Source of the DNA: Virgibacillus natechei
GTDB taxonomy: Bacteria > Bacillota > Bacilli > Bacillales > Amphibacillaceae
NCBI RefSeq assembly: GCF_026013645.1
Contig: NZ_CP110224.1
Coordinates: forward strand, 3,803,591-3,867,590
Direction: 5' to 3'
Length of the DNA stretch: 64,000 nt
Shown: positions 1-8,349 of the stretch, piece after piece
Position numbering within the stretch: the stretch's first letter is position 1
Layout of the letters: each line of letters begins with the position of its first letter
Translations under genes and position numbers: made by a program
Notes under the pieces: generated by a model
The model's database searches: none
Told to the model about the DNA's origin: nothing
What the model saw: only the letters and a program-made list of their open reading frames with translations

Positions 1-269
1 AAGATGAAGTCCCCGCTGGCACCTATGATAACGAAAAGGACATCCAGACTGCGTCCATTACAAATTTATTAATACCGAACCCTGACCTTCCCGATGAGGA
101 AGTCTATGAATTAACACGTTTATTCTATGAAAACCTTGAAGCTATTCAAGCTTCCCACGATGCCGCCCAGGATATTGATATTGAAACGGTGGAAGAGGGA
201 TTAAATGTCCCTATGCACCCAGGTGCTGAGCAATACTTTGAAGAACAAGGCGTACTATCCGGTGAATAA
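1..269 (+). CDS. TAXI family TRAP transporter solute-binding protein (C-terminal fragment)
   Basis: Only the last 88 residues are visible; the reading frame starts at base 3 and stops at 269. Residues such as DEVPAGTYDNEKDIQT and the stretch around LTRLFYENLEAI resemble the C-terminus of TAXI-type extracytoplasmic receptors, which are lipid-anchored outside the membrane in Gram-positives and deliver substrates (often dicarboxylates or glutamate-like acids) to the TRAP permease. The identification leans on context: the next two genes are a DUF1850 protein and a fused TRAP permease, the standard TAXI gene set. The substrate cannot be told from this fragment. Confidence 0.8.
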   Translation, partial: DEVPAGTYDNEKDIQTASITNLLIPNPDLPDEEVYELTRLFYENLEAIQASHDAAQDIDIETVEEGLNVPMHPGAEQYFEEQGVLSGE

Positions 270-286
270 AATGAACATGAGGAGCG

Positions 287-312
287 TGAGGGAGCCGTTA
301 GCCGCTCCCTCA
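287..312 (+). other. Intra-operon stem-loop
   Basis: GAGGGAGC (288-295) pairs perfectly with GCTCCCTC (304-311) around an 8-base loop, followed by a T-rich stretch. It lies between the receptor stop and the DUF1850 start. It could be a partial terminator or an mRNA-end stabiliser that keeps receptor mRNA more abundant than permease mRNA, which is common in binding-protein transport operons. Function is inferred. Confidence 0.55.
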
Positions 313-323
313 TCTTATTCTTT

Positions 324-821
324 ATGAAAAATAAAATGAAGCTGGGCATCGCCATCATCGGGATCATCTTATTTATATGGTGTTTTTTTCCTAGACAAGC
401 ATACCTCACTTTTTCTTTTCCGCTTAGTGAAGAGGTTTATTTCCAAGAGCACGTGGAAGCAGGCGATGAAGTCGAGATTACCTGGACACACTCCGTTGAG
501 CATACGCCTTGGATGGAGCGACTACGTGTGGATGAAGACGGTCATCTGATCATGATTGAAACACGATTTCAGTCTTATGGCGCAGGAACACCAGAAAATA
601 CAAACGGAACCTTAACAGTCGAAAATGGCTTTATCGTCATCACTGATCTGAATGAAAAGCATGAGGCTTATAATTGGTTTCACTCTCATGATGCCGATTT
701 TACGGTGACGATTGATAATGATAAAGAGATCGAAACAACAGCACTTCCTGATCAAACACCGATCGAAATGAAAGTAGAGCGACTTCGTTTTCCAGCTATC
801 TTTTTCACGAAGGGAGAGTAA
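324..821 (+). CDS. DUF1850 domain-containing protein, TRAP-associated
   Basis: 165 residues. One N-terminal membrane segment (about residues 7-22) is followed by an extracellular-type domain with the DUF1850 signature around ITWTHSVEHTPW and the conserved YGAGTPEN stretch. DUF1850 proteins are found almost only between a TAXI receptor and a fused TRAP permease, as here; their biochemical role is not established. The ATG at 324 has no clear Shine-Dalgarno sequence and sits just after a stem-loop, so it may be translationally coupled to the receptor gene. It ends five bases before the permease start. Confidence 0.85.
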   Translation: MKNKMKLGIAIIGIILFIWCFFPRQAYLTFSFPLSEEVYFQEHVEAGDEVEITWTHSVEHTPWMERLRVDEDGHLIMIETRFQSYGAGTPENTNGTLTVENGFIVITDLNEKHEAYNWFHSHDADFTVTIDNDKEIETTALPDQTPIEMKVERLRFPAIFFTKGE

Positions 822-826
822 ATACG

Positions 827-2794
827 ATGAAAAATAAACGCAGCCATGAACAGCTAGATAAAAACCAACAAGAAGTTCTAGAAAAATATGATACGGAATC
901 ACGCTTTCGAAACTTTGACAACCGTTTTCTCGTTATTCTCGTCACGCTAATTGCGGTGGGATTTTCCCTTTATCATCTGATCACCGCATTTACCGGCCCC
1001 CCGGTGCCAGTACTCGTCCATCGAGGGTTACACGTGTCTTTCGTACTCATCCTTGTTTTTCTTCTTTTTCCACCAACGAAGAAAGCACGAAGAGATCACT
1101 TGCCTTGGTATGATATAGCATTAAGCGGTTTATCCATTCCATCAACCATCTATCTGTTTGTCAACTATGAAGAAATTGTCACTCGCGGTGGTTTGCCAAT
1201 TACAGTGGACATCATTATGGGAACATTATTGGTTGTACTCGTTTTTGAAGCAGGAAGGCGTGTGACGGGGATAGCTTTACCGATTCTCGCACTTCTGTTT
1301 GTCGCATATGCGATGTTCGGCCGAGATTTGCCAGGTATTTTCAGGCACAGAGGTTACGACTGGCCGCAATTAGCCGAACAATTTTACATGACGACGGAAG
1401 GGATCTTTAGTACAGCGATTGGGGTATCATCCACTTATATTATTCTTTTTATTATATTTGGCGCCTTTCTGGCAAAATCGGGAATGGGTCAACTTTTCAA
1501 TGATTTAGCTATGGCTCTTACTGGTCGTTCGCGAGGTGGGCCAGCCAAAGTGTCGGTGATCGCCTCCGGTTTTCTCGGAAGCATTAACGGGTCGGCAATT
1601 GCAAACACGGTAACCACCGGTAACTTTACGATCCCATTGATGAAAAAAATCGGCTATAGTCGAGTATTTGCTGGAGCAGTGGAATCTTCCGCCTCTGTGG
1701 GGGGACAAATCTTACCACCGATTATGGGTGCTGCCGCCTTTATTATGGCGGAAACACTAGGGATTCCCTACACAGATATTGTATTAATCGCGATTTTACC
1801 AGCCGTGCTTTTTTATCTCGGAATACTTGTGCAAGTTCATATACGCGCAACCAAAGATAATTTATCGGGTATCCCGCGCTCAGAACTTCCAAAGCTAACC
1901 GATGTTCTAAAAGAACGAGGACATTTATTATTGCCGATTTTCTTTCTCCTATATATGTTATTTTTCAGTGGCACGACCATTCTTTTCTCTGCTGCTTGTA
2001 CGATTATCGTCACGATCTTCATTAGCGCGTTCCGAAAATCGACACGTATGAGTTTCAGAGATCTTATAGATGCTTTGGAATCAGGCGCCCGCATCACGAT
2101 AAGTGTGGCGATTGCCTGTGCCACAGTAGGGATTATCGTCGGTGTTTCCGGTATCACTGGTTTCGGGCTTAACTTGGCCAATGCCATCGTTGCTATCGGT
2201 GGGGAAAGTCTCTTTCTAACCCTTCTATTCACAATGGTTGCCTGTATTGTTCTCGGAATGGGGATGCCTAGTATTCCTGCTTATATCATTACAGCAACGA
2301 TGGCCGCACCTGCACTCGTTCAACTTGGAATTGAGCCAATTGTGGCGCATTTATTCGTGTTCTACTTCGGCATTTTCGCCAACATTACACCACCTGTAGC
2401 GCTAGCCGCCTTTGCAGCTGCCGGGCTATCAGGTGCCGGGCCAATGCGAACAGGATTCAACGCGTTGAAGTTAGCACTTGCAGGATTTGTTGTACCGTTT
2501 ATGTTTGTGTACAACGAAGCGTTACTATTGATTGACACGACTTTGATGAGTGGCATTCTCGTCATTATATCCGCAATTCTTGGCGTACTTATGCTCGGAA
2601 TCGCTGCAGAGAGATATTTTCTCTACAAACTTAATCTCCTCTTCAGCGGACTAATGGCGGTCGGTGGGATCTTGTTTCTTTACCCAGGTGTAATGACGGA
2701 TGTTATTGCTTTAGCCATTCTCTTATTCATCTTTACCGTGCAGTTCATCAAGAAAAAACGACATAGCACGGCTGAAATAACAACCGCGTCTTAG
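827..2794 (+). CDS. TRAP transporter permease, fused small and large subunits
   Basis: 655 residues, almost entirely hydrophobic segments. It has the length and pattern of TAXI-TRAP permeases in which the 4-helix DctQ-like part (about residues 30-130) is fused to the 12-helix DctM-like part. Conserved DctM-type patches include GSINGSAIANTVTTG, the SSASVGGQILPPIMGAAAF region and GMGMPSIPAYII. The complex couples substrate uptake to an ion gradient, usually Na+, which suits a halotolerant host. It is the last gene of the operon; GGGAGAG lies upstream of the ATG. Confidence 0.93.
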   Translation: MKNKRSHEQLDKNQQEVLEKYDTESRFRNFDNRFLVILVTLIAVGFSLYHLITAFTGPPVPVLVHRGLHVSFVLILVFLLFPPTKKARRDHLPWYDIALSGLSIPSTIYLFVNYEEIVTRGGLPITVDIIMGTLLVVLVFEAGRRVTGIALPILALLFVAYAMFGRDLPGIFRHRGYDWPQLAEQFYMTTEGIFSTAIGVSSTYIILFIIFGAFLAKSGMGQLFNDLAMALTGRSRGGPAKVSVIASGFLGSINGSAIANTVTTGNFTIPLMKKIGYSRVFAGAVESSASVGGQILPPIMGAAAFIMAETLGIPYTDIVLIAILPAVLFYLGILVQVHIRATKDNLSGIPRSELPKLTDVLKERGHLLLPIFFLLYMLFFSGTTILFSAACTIIVTIFISAFRKSTRMSFRDLIDALESGARITISVAIACATVGIIVGVSGITGFGLNLANAIVAIGGESLFLTLLFTMVACIVLGMGMPSIPAYIITATMAAPALVQLGIEPIVAHLFVFYFGIFANITPPVALAAFAAAGLSGAGPMRTGFNALKLALAGFVVPFMFVYNEALLLIDTTLMSGILVIISAILGVLMLGIAAERYFLYKLNLLFSGLMAVGGILFLYPGVMTDVIALAILLFIFTVQFIKKKRHSTAEITTAS

Positions 2795-2981
2795 TATGAA
2801 AGTTGCATTTCATGTCTGTTTGACTTTCCATGTCGAAGGGTCCCAGTCATGATGGGGGTCCTTTGAGACCGTTCATGGTGGAAATACCTGAATTTCAAAT
2901 GATGCGCGTCAGCTATATCATATAGAACATGTTGAAATTATCAAGTGTGGTAGAAAAATAATAGCGGAATAAGAGAAATGG

Positions 2982-3020
2982 AGCTCTTCTCACTTTTGTG
3001 TGGAAGAGCTTTGTTTTATT
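2982..3020 (+). terminator. Rho-independent terminator
   Basis: AGCTCTTC (2982-2989) pairs with GAAGAGCT (3003-3010), extended by CAC/GTG, followed by TTGTTTTATTT. It most likely ends the TRAP operon, about 190 bases after its last stop codon. The 190 bases between hold no convincing gene. Confidence 0.75.
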
Positions 3021-3055
3021 TAGTAGTTAAGAAATCAAATGAAAGCAATAATAAC

Positions 3056-3101
3056 CTAACATAATGTTAACTTGACTTAACATTATGTTAGATTTATCAT
3101 A
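3056..3101 (+). promoter_or_regulatory. Promoter with double palindromic operator
   Basis: Two copies of the 13-bp palindrome TAACATwATGTTA (3057-3069 and 3078-3090) are centred 21 bp apart, two helical turns, and together form a 15-bp inverted repeat with a 6-bp centre. They overlap a promoter TTGACT (3073-3078), 17 bases, TATCAT (3096-3101). The position over the -35 region fits autorepression by the XRE regulator encoded just downstream. Confidence 0.75.
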
Positions 3102-3142
3102 TACATAAATTAACTTAAAATAAAGAAAAGAAGGAGATTAAT

Positions 3143-3352
3143 GTGCAACTATCCAACCGAATAAGAGAATTACGTGCTCGTTTTCAATGGACACAGCAAG
3201 ATCTTGCGTCAAGAGTGGGGGTAACTAGACAAACGATTGCTGCATTAGAAAAGGGGGACTACATTCCTTCTCTGCTCTTAGCAATGAATATTTGTATTGA
3301 ATTTCAACTGACTGTTGAAGAGGTATTTCATTTGAAAAGGGAGGAACAATAA
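3143..3352 (+). CDS. XRE family helix-turn-helix regulator, small
   Basis: 69 residues, essentially one Cro/CI-type HTH: residues 5-60 include WTQQDLASRVGVTRQTIAALE, the canonical recognition-helix region. The start is GTG at 3143, set by AAGGAG six bases upstream; the ATG overlapping it at 3141 is out of frame. Such short XRE proteins usually pair with a small membrane protein, and here the stop codon overlaps the ATG of the next gene by one base. The double palindrome upstream is its probable operator. Confidence 0.9.
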   Translation: MQLSNRIRELRARFQWTQQDLASRVGVTRQTIAALEKGDYIPSLLLAMNICIEFQLTVEEVFHLKREEQ

Positions 3353-3831
3353 TGAAATTAAAAGGAATTTATTTATTCAATATAACGGTTTTAGCCTTGT
3401 TTGGATGGGCAATGGTAGCATTTTATGATACAGCAGCGCAAATTAAATCCACGATTGATAATCCCAATATAGATGGTTTTGCATTATCGTTGAATGTACT
3501 ACCTCTTATCCTTTTGTTAATAGTTGGCATACCAGCTGGGGTTGTATTAACCCGAAAACAACGAAAGGAAAAAAAGGGATGGAAGGCAGCCATACTTTTG
3601 CCAGCAGAATTGAAAGAGAATGATGAACGAGAAAAAGCGCTGACTTCAAAGGCGTGTCGAGATACTTATATTTCAACGATGATTGCATTTCCATTTCTTG
3701 CTGCACTTATGCTATTTCAGCCGTTTGTTTCTAGTTATTTTGCTGCCTATCCTATCGTTATTTTAATGCTTTTCCCAATTATTCAAGTAACAGTGTTTTA
3801 CTTGTCACTAAGAAAGAATTACGCCGATTGA
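3352..3831 (+). CDS. Small integral membrane protein (DUF2178-like), partner of XRE regulator
   Basis: 159 residues with about four membrane segments (near 5-25, 45-68, 105-123, 130-152). The polar loop contains ENDEREKALTSKACRDT, which resembles the NDER-containing loop of DUF2178 membrane proteins that accompany small XRE regulators. Function is unknown; pairs of this type have been proposed to sense membrane or envelope conditions. Translationally coupled to the regulator by a one-base overlap. Confidence 0.7.
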   Translation: MKLKGIYLFNITVLALFGWAMVAFYDTAAQIKSTIDNPNIDGFALSLNVLPLILLLIVGIPAGVVLTRKQRKEKKGWKAAILLPAELKENDEREKALTSKACRDTYISTMIAFPFLAALMLFQPFVSSYFAAYPIVILMLFPIIQVTVFYLSLRKNYAD

Positions 3832-3922
3832 TGAGCTTTTACATGAAACGAACAATTTAACCGTGAATGATGTTGATACTTCACGGGAGTTCTTAGAAAA
3901 CATACACACCCTACAAACCTGA
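3832..3922 (+). other. Possible short coding remnant
   Basis: A frame opening near 3816 reads ERITPIDELLHETNNLTVND and continues about 15 residues to a stop at 3922, without its own start codon or RBS. It could be the tail of a gene removed by a deletion or merely chance. Low confidence. Confidence 0.2.
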
Positions 3923-3987
3923 ACAGATTTTATCGGATCATTGAATGGTTATCTTGTTATTCTTAAAAGGGAAGGGAGGTTATTCAA

Positions 3988-4809
3988 ATGGATGTGCTTG
4001 AAAATATGAACACAGCAGTAAGCTATATCGAAAACCATTTGGATGAAGAGATCAATTACAAAGAGGTTGCAAAGATCGCATGTTTTTCTGAACATCATTT
4101 TAAACGAATGTTCTCGTTCATAGCAGGTATATCTTTAACAGGATATGTTCGTAGAAGGCGTTTGACCTTAGCGGCTTTTGATTTAAAAGAAAGCAACATG
4201 AGAGTAATTGATGTAGCTGTTAAATATGGTTACAATTCAGCTGATTCATTTTCAAGAGCATTTCAAGCGCTACACGAAGTAACTCCTAGTTCAGCCAAAA
4301 ATGCTGACGTTCCATTAAAAGCTTATCCAAGGATGACCTTCCACATTGCAATTAAGGGAGATGTTGAAATGAATTACAAATTTGTCGAAAAAGAAGCCTT
4401 TACCGTGGTCGGGAAAAAAGAAACGGTCCCTGGTGGATCCGAATTCAATCCGAAAATGTGGGAGCGCCTCGAAGCGATCGAGGAAATAGTTAAGGCATAC
4501 GATAATACCTACTTTCCGGGCACATTACATGTTTCATTGACAAAAGAGAATGGAGACGTCGATTACTATATTGCTACAGCGACTACCAAGGAATGTCCTG
4601 AAGAACTGGAGAAATTGGAGATCCCATCCCTTACGTGGGCGGTATTTAAAGCAACGGGAGAAATGCCAGATGCATTATTAACGACATGGGAGCGCGTGTA
4701 TACCGAGTGGTTCCCTACCTCTGGTTATGAATTAGCTGAAGCTCCTGAATTTGTTAGAGGCGACGATACAAAAACAGAAATTTGGGTTCCTGTTAAGAAA
4801 AAGAAGTAG
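3988..4809 (+). CDS. AraC family regulator with GyrI-like effector domain
   Basis: 273 residues. The N-terminal third (about 8-105) is an AraC/XylS double HTH, with FSEHHFKRMFSFIAG in the first and the AVKYGYNSADSFSRAF stretch in the second. The rest (about 120-273) resembles the GyrI/Rob C-terminal ligand-binding fold (AraC_E_bind), ending in EIWVPVKKK. Members sense small hydrophobic or cationic compounds and often control efflux or detoxification genes; no such target gene adjoins it here. GGGAGG lies upstream of the ATG. Confidence 0.88.
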   Translation: MDVLENMNTAVSYIENHLDEEINYKEVAKIACFSEHHFKRMFSFIAGISLTGYVRRRRLTLAAFDLKESNMRVIDVAVKYGYNSADSFSRAFQALHEVTPSSAKNADVPLKAYPRMTFHIAIKGDVEMNYKFVEKEAFTVVGKKETVPGGSEFNPKMWERLEAIEEIVKAYDNTYFPGTLHVSLTKENGDVDYYIATATTKECPEELEKLEIPSLTWAVFKATGEMPDALLTTWERVYTEWFPTSGYELAEAPEFVRGDDTKTEIWVPVKKKK

Positions 4810-4887
4810 GTAGAGCGGGGCTCTTTGTGATTTTGTGATCCCTCTTTTGCTTATTTAGCAATCTGGACTCATTTGTGCAAAATCATA

Positions 4888-4929
4888 AGCCTAATTCCTC
4901 GCTAAATGACGGAGGGATTAGGCTTTTTT
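4888..4929 (+). terminator. Rho-independent terminator
   Basis: GCCTAATtCCTC (4889-4900) pairs with GGAGGgATTAGGC (4911-4923), then six T. Ends the AraC-type gene. Confidence 0.85.
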
Positions 4930-5005
4930 GATCTTTTGAAATGCTTTCGTTACCCACTGGTAAATGCATTGAACAGACTAGCCGTTATTTTAATCACATC
5001 ACCAC

Positions 5006-5060
5006 TTTACATTTCTCGTTTTTCCTGTATCATATATCATAAAGATACATATCATATTGA
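5006..5060 (+). promoter_or_regulatory. Promoter/operator region of PadR gene
   Basis: TTTACA (5006-5011), 16 bases, TATCAT (5028-5033). The stretch 5028-5060 repeats TATCATAT and contains GTATC (5027-5031) inverted against GATAC (5044-5048). PadR proteins are typically autoregulated through AT-rich inverted repeats at this position. Confidence 0.45.
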
Positions 5061-5075
5061 TAGGGTGTGTTCATT

Positions 5076-5633
5076 ATGAAACAAACCAACAACACGAAAT
5101 TCGCCATATTAGGATTACTCACGACAGGCTGCCATACAGGCTATGCGATAAAACAAATGATTGACCAAAGCCTGAATCACTTTTGGAAAATCAGCTATGG
5201 GCAAATTTATCCCACGTTAAAACAGCTTGTTGCTGATGGATTGGCTACTGTCCAAGATACATCTCAAGAAGGTAAGCCAGATAAGAAAGAATATTTTCTT
5301 ACCGAAAAGGGGGAGATGGAGCTGCGGACATGGCTTCAGGCTCCAATAAACGCAATAGCTACGGAGAAGAATGAAGTGTTATTAAAGCTTTTTTTCAGTC
5401 GGCACCAAAGCAATCAATCAACCATCATTCAACTCGAACAATATAGACAGAAACTGCATGAGCATTATCATACGTACGATGCAATCGAGAAGATGATAAC
5501 TACTGAGTTGTTCAATAAGGAAGATGCAGCGTTTTGGCTTTTCACCCTGGATTATGGAAAACGAACCACAGCAGCCGCTATGGAGTGGTGTGCGGATACG
5601 GTTCAACAAATACAAAATTGGGAGGAGGAATAG
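5076..5633 (+). CDS. PadR family transcriptional regulator
   Basis: 185 residues. The N-terminal winged helix (about 1-80) has FAILGLLTTGCHTGYAIKQM and the wing-side SYGQIYPTLKQLVADG typical of PadR; the C-terminal part is the alpha-helical dimerisation domain (PadR_C, Vir-type). The ATG at 5076 is preferred over the in-frame GTG at 5067 because the GGGTG RBS is then correctly spaced. It is followed three bases later by a DUF4188 gene, a recurrent pair in Bacillaceae, so the two probably form one autoregulated operon. Confidence 0.9.
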   Translation: MKQTNNTKFAILGLLTTGCHTGYAIKQMIDQSLNHFWKISYGQIYPTLKQLVADGLATVQDTSQEGKPDKKEYFLTEKGEMELRTWLQAPINAIATEKNEVLLKLFFSRHQSNQSTIIQLEQYRQKLHEHYHTYDAIEKMITTELFNKEDAAFWLFTLDYGKRTTAAAMEWCADTVQQIQNWEEE

Positions 5634-5635
5634 GA

Positions 5636-6148
5636 ATGGGAAAAACCGTATATGAAGGCCGGTATACGACGGAGAATGATCAGGACATCGTTGTATTTCT
5701 CATTGGAATGCGGGTGAACAAACGGCGTGCGATAGGCAAATGGCTACCCGTTTTTACCGCGATGCCCGGAATGATCAGAGAGCTTTACGAGAATAAGGAT
5801 GAACTTGGTTTTCTATCCATGGAAAGTTTTTTTGGACTCCGTACAACCGTCATGATCCAATATTGGCGTTCAGATGAGGATCTGCTTGCTTACGCGAAAG
5901 GCCAAAAGCATTTAAAGGCATGGAAAAATTTCAATCAAAAAGTGGGAAACACGGACGCAGTCGGTATCTACCATGAAACCTACATCGTGCCTCAGGGAAA
6001 TTATGAATCCATCTACGGGAATATGCCGCTTCACGGACTTGGCAAAGCAGCAAAACGTATACCAGTTACAGCGGAAAACCTTTCTGCTAAAAAAAGATTA
6101 ACGTCTGTTCAATATGAAGCCGCACAAACAAAGCCTAAGTCACTATAA
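5636..6148 (+). CDS. DUF4188 domain-containing protein
   Basis: 170 residues starting at ATG 5636 behind GGAGGAGG. The core KRRAIGKWLPVFTAMPGMIREL followed by FFGLRTTVMIQYWRS and the LKAWKNFN stretch is characteristic of DUF4188, distantly related to haem-degrading or antibiotic-biosynthesis monooxygenase folds. The reaction is unknown. Cotranscribed with the PadR regulator upstream and followed by a terminator that may also serve the convergent gene. Confidence 0.85.
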   Translation: MGKTVYEGRYTTENDQDIVVFLIGMRVNKRRAIGKWLPVFTAMPGMIRELYENKDELGFLSMESFFGLRTTVMIQYWRSDEDLLAYAKGQKHLKAWKNFNQKVGNTDAVGIYHETYIVPQGNYESIYGNMPLHGLGKAAKRIPVTAENLSAKKRLTSVQYEAAQTKPKSL

Positions 6149-6170
6149 AAGTAACTTAGGCCTTGTTTTT
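6133..6170. terminator. Bidirectional terminator between convergent genes
   Basis: GCCTAAGT (6133-6140) pairs with ACTTAGGC (6154-6161), followed on the plus strand by CTTGTTTTTGTTTT. The left arm overlaps the end of the DUF4188 gene and the hairpin lies just beyond the stop of the minus-strand carboxypeptidase. Confidence 0.75.
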
Positions 6171-6173
6171 GTT

Positions 6174-7709
6174 TTACTCATCAAATTCATGCCCAATCAG
6201 CACAGTCGCAATCGCGTCTTCAATCTCCTTTACTGAAGGTCCGATGTAATTATTAATCATAATAGAGAATATCAACTCTTCACCGTCTGCGGCTGTAACA
6301 TAGCCCGATAATGCCGATACCCCGTTCAGATCGCCTGTCTTAGCTGCAACTTTTCCTTTCGTCGGATCTTCTGTCATCCGGTAGCGCAACGTCCCGCCAA
6401 CAAGGCGTTCTGATTCTCCTGCTACTGGCAAGGAGTCTTTAAATTTTGGGAACCAGCTTTTGTCCTGGATCGTATAAAGCAGTTGTGAAAGTTCATTTGC
6501 AGGGATCAAGTTCTTATGGGACATCCCTGATCCGTCACGCACCATGATCGTATTATCATCCATACCCAATTCCGCTACCGCTTCTTCAATCACATCAAGC
6601 CCTTTATCCCAGCTTCCTTCATCATGTACAACTTTCCCCATTTCTTTCGTTAACGTTTCACCATGGCCGTTATTGCTTAATTTCATAAAAGGAATGAGCA
6701 GTTCTTCTAACGTCATGGAGTTTTTAGCTGTTAAAAGGGTTGCATCCTCTGGTGTACGAGCCATTTTAAATTCGGAATCTGCCGTAATGTCTATACTGTT
6801 TTCTTCTAACCTATTTTTAAAAACATCCAATACATACCCTGTAGGCTCCCATACCGATGACCATGCCTTCGTCTCTACGCCATTCAAAGGAATTTCTCCT
6901 TCAACAATGATGTTATTCGATCCATGCTCCCGTTCAATGGTAATATCCTTTTCTTGTGTCTCAGCAACCATTTCGGTGTTATTTACAATCGTGACGTAAT
7001 CTGTTTTCGGCGTAATACTTACTTCCGCCTGTTCGCCCATTTGCGCGGTAGGGACTACTTCCACAATGACCGTTCCCGCGTCATAATCTTCATCTGGAGA
7101 AAGGGTAAGTGCCGACACTTGGGCACCCGTGTGGAAAGGTTGGTCGGACCAATTTAAATCTTGAGAAAGTCGAATGTCGTCGTACCAGCTATCATCCGCA
7201 ATCACGTTTCCATCTATTTCATGGATACCTTGATCCTTTAAATCCTTAGCAAATTGATCGAGATCCGTTTTTAATAGAGTAGGATCACCTTTTCCTCTCA
7301 CATACAGGTTACCTGCCAGGACATCTCCTTTTTGTTCTCCATCCGTTAATACGTCCGTAGAAAATTGATAATCCGCTCCAAGTGTTTCCAGCGCTGCAAC
7401 TCCTGTTAGCAACTTCATATTGGAAGCGGGACGCAGTCGTATGTCACCATCAGCTGAATAGAGCACGTCACCAGTGTTCGCGTCACGAATACTCACGCCA
7501 GTTACCGCTCCGTCCAGCTTTTCGTCATCCAGAATCGTATCTATCTTTTCATGTAATGTTGCATCTTCACGAAAGACCTCTTCTACTTCTTCCTGTTCGT
7601 CTGTTGCCACGATAAATAAATCATCCTCCTGGTCAATAAATAATAGCAACGCAACCACTGCAATAAGGAAAAATAATAGCCATTTCTTCATGTTCCTTCT
7701 CATGGTCAT
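6174..7709 (-). CDS. D-alanyl-D-alanine carboxypeptidase/endopeptidase, PBP4 (DacB) class
   Basis: About 511 residues. An N-terminal membrane anchor (KKWLLFFLIAVVALLLF) is followed by a class C penicillin-binding protein: SNMK (SxxK serine) near residue 96, a DGSGMSHKNLI block carrying the SxN region, and KTG in the VAAKTGDLNGVSALSG stretch. Such enzymes trim the terminal D-Ala of peptidoglycan stem peptides and can cleave D-Ala-mDAP cross-links outside the cell. Closest Bacillus subtilis equivalent by type is DacC. The start is uncertain: ATG at 7709 or 7703 fits the GGGGGAG RBS better than an upstream TTG. Confidence 0.9.
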   Translation of the reverse strand: MTMRRNMKKWLLFFLIAVVALLLFIDQEDDLFIVATDEQEEVEEVFREDATLHEKIDTILDDEKLDGAVTGVSIRDANTGDVLYSADGDIRLRPASNMKLLTGVAALETLGADYQFSTDVLTDGEQKGDVLAGNLYVRGKGDPTLLKTDLDQFAKDLKDQGIHEIDGNVIADDSWYDDIRLSQDLNWSDQPFHTGAQVSALTLSPDEDYDAGTVIVEVVPTAQMGEQAEVSITPKTDYVTIVNNTEMVAETQEKDITIEREHGSNNIIVEGEIPLNGVETKAWSSVWEPTGYVLDVFKNRLEENSIDITADSEFKMARTPEDATLLTAKNSMTLEELLIPFMKLSNNGHGETLTKEMGKVVHDEGSWDKGLDVIEEAVAELGMDDNTIMVRDGSGMSHKNLIPANELSQLLYTIQDKSWFPKFKDSLPVAGESERLVGGTLRYRMTEDPTKGKVAAKTGDLNGVSALSGYVTAADGEELIFSIMINNYIGPSVKEIEDAIATVLIGHEFDE

Positions 7710-7890
7710 AAGCTCCCCCAAACTTTTAATATTGCTGTTCTCTAATAAAAAAGTTATGATTTCCCAATAAATAGCTCGTTCAATCTATTCGTGTTTCATT
7801 ATGTGTTTTGTATATTTCACTCCAGGGTACCACTATCTATAGATGGTTATGTTAGAAAACTAGATACCATACTTAAAAGGAGTGTTCACG

Positions 7891-8250
7891 ATGAAGCAGG
7901 TTTTATTTATTCAAACTGGTACAGGCATTGACGTACATGGACAGGATATTACAAAAGCATCGATACGTGCGGTGGAGAATGCTATTTGGTATAACTCCAT
8001 GCCTGGAATTGAGAAAAGCCTTCCTGATCAGAACCTTAAGAATATGAAAGTTACGATTAAACTTGCTATACCCCTTGACCGCGACAAGCTGGACACAGAA
8101 AAAATAAAAGAATCTGTCCCATATGGAACGGTTGGGGTCGAATTAACAGAAGGCGGAATGGCGACATCAAGCGGAATTATTTTGGAAGATAAACAGGATG
8201 ACAATGACTTGATGTATATCGTAAATGCTGCCGTTGAAGTCGGGTATTAG
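7891..8250 (+). CDS. Lin0512 family protein
   Basis: 119 residues starting at ATG 7891, eight bases after AAAGGAG. It matches the Lin0512 family (TIGR02058) pattern: QTGTGIDVHGQDITKAS near the N-terminus, NSMPGIEKSLP, and the GMATSSGIILE stretch. The family is small, cytoplasmic and of unknown function, sometimes annotated as a ring-hydrolase-like fold. It stands alone between its own promoter region and a strong terminator. Confidence 0.85.
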   Translation: MKQVLFIQTGTGIDVHGQDITKASIRAVENAIWYNSMPGIEKSLPDQNLKNMKVTIKLAIPLDRDKLDTEKIKESVPYGTVGVELTEGGMATSSGIILEDKQDDNDLMYIVNAAVEVGY

Positions 8251-8262
8251 GAAATAAGTATT

Positions 8263-8297
8263 ATAAAGCCTCTCTATTAAAGAGAGGCTTTATTCAT
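8263..8297 (+). terminator. Rho-independent terminator
   Basis: AAAGCCTCTCT (8265-8275) pairs perfectly with AGAGAGGCTTT (8281-8291), then ATTCATT. Ends the Lin0512-family gene. Confidence 0.85.
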
Positions 8298-8349
8298 TAT
8301 ATTACGTAAAAACACGGATCATTCATTTTAAATGGCTGTTCAAAAAAAA

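Noticed and set aside
6544..7157. Plus-strand frames opposite the carboxypeptidase gene
   Set aside because: Shadow frames of a clear minus-strand coding gene.
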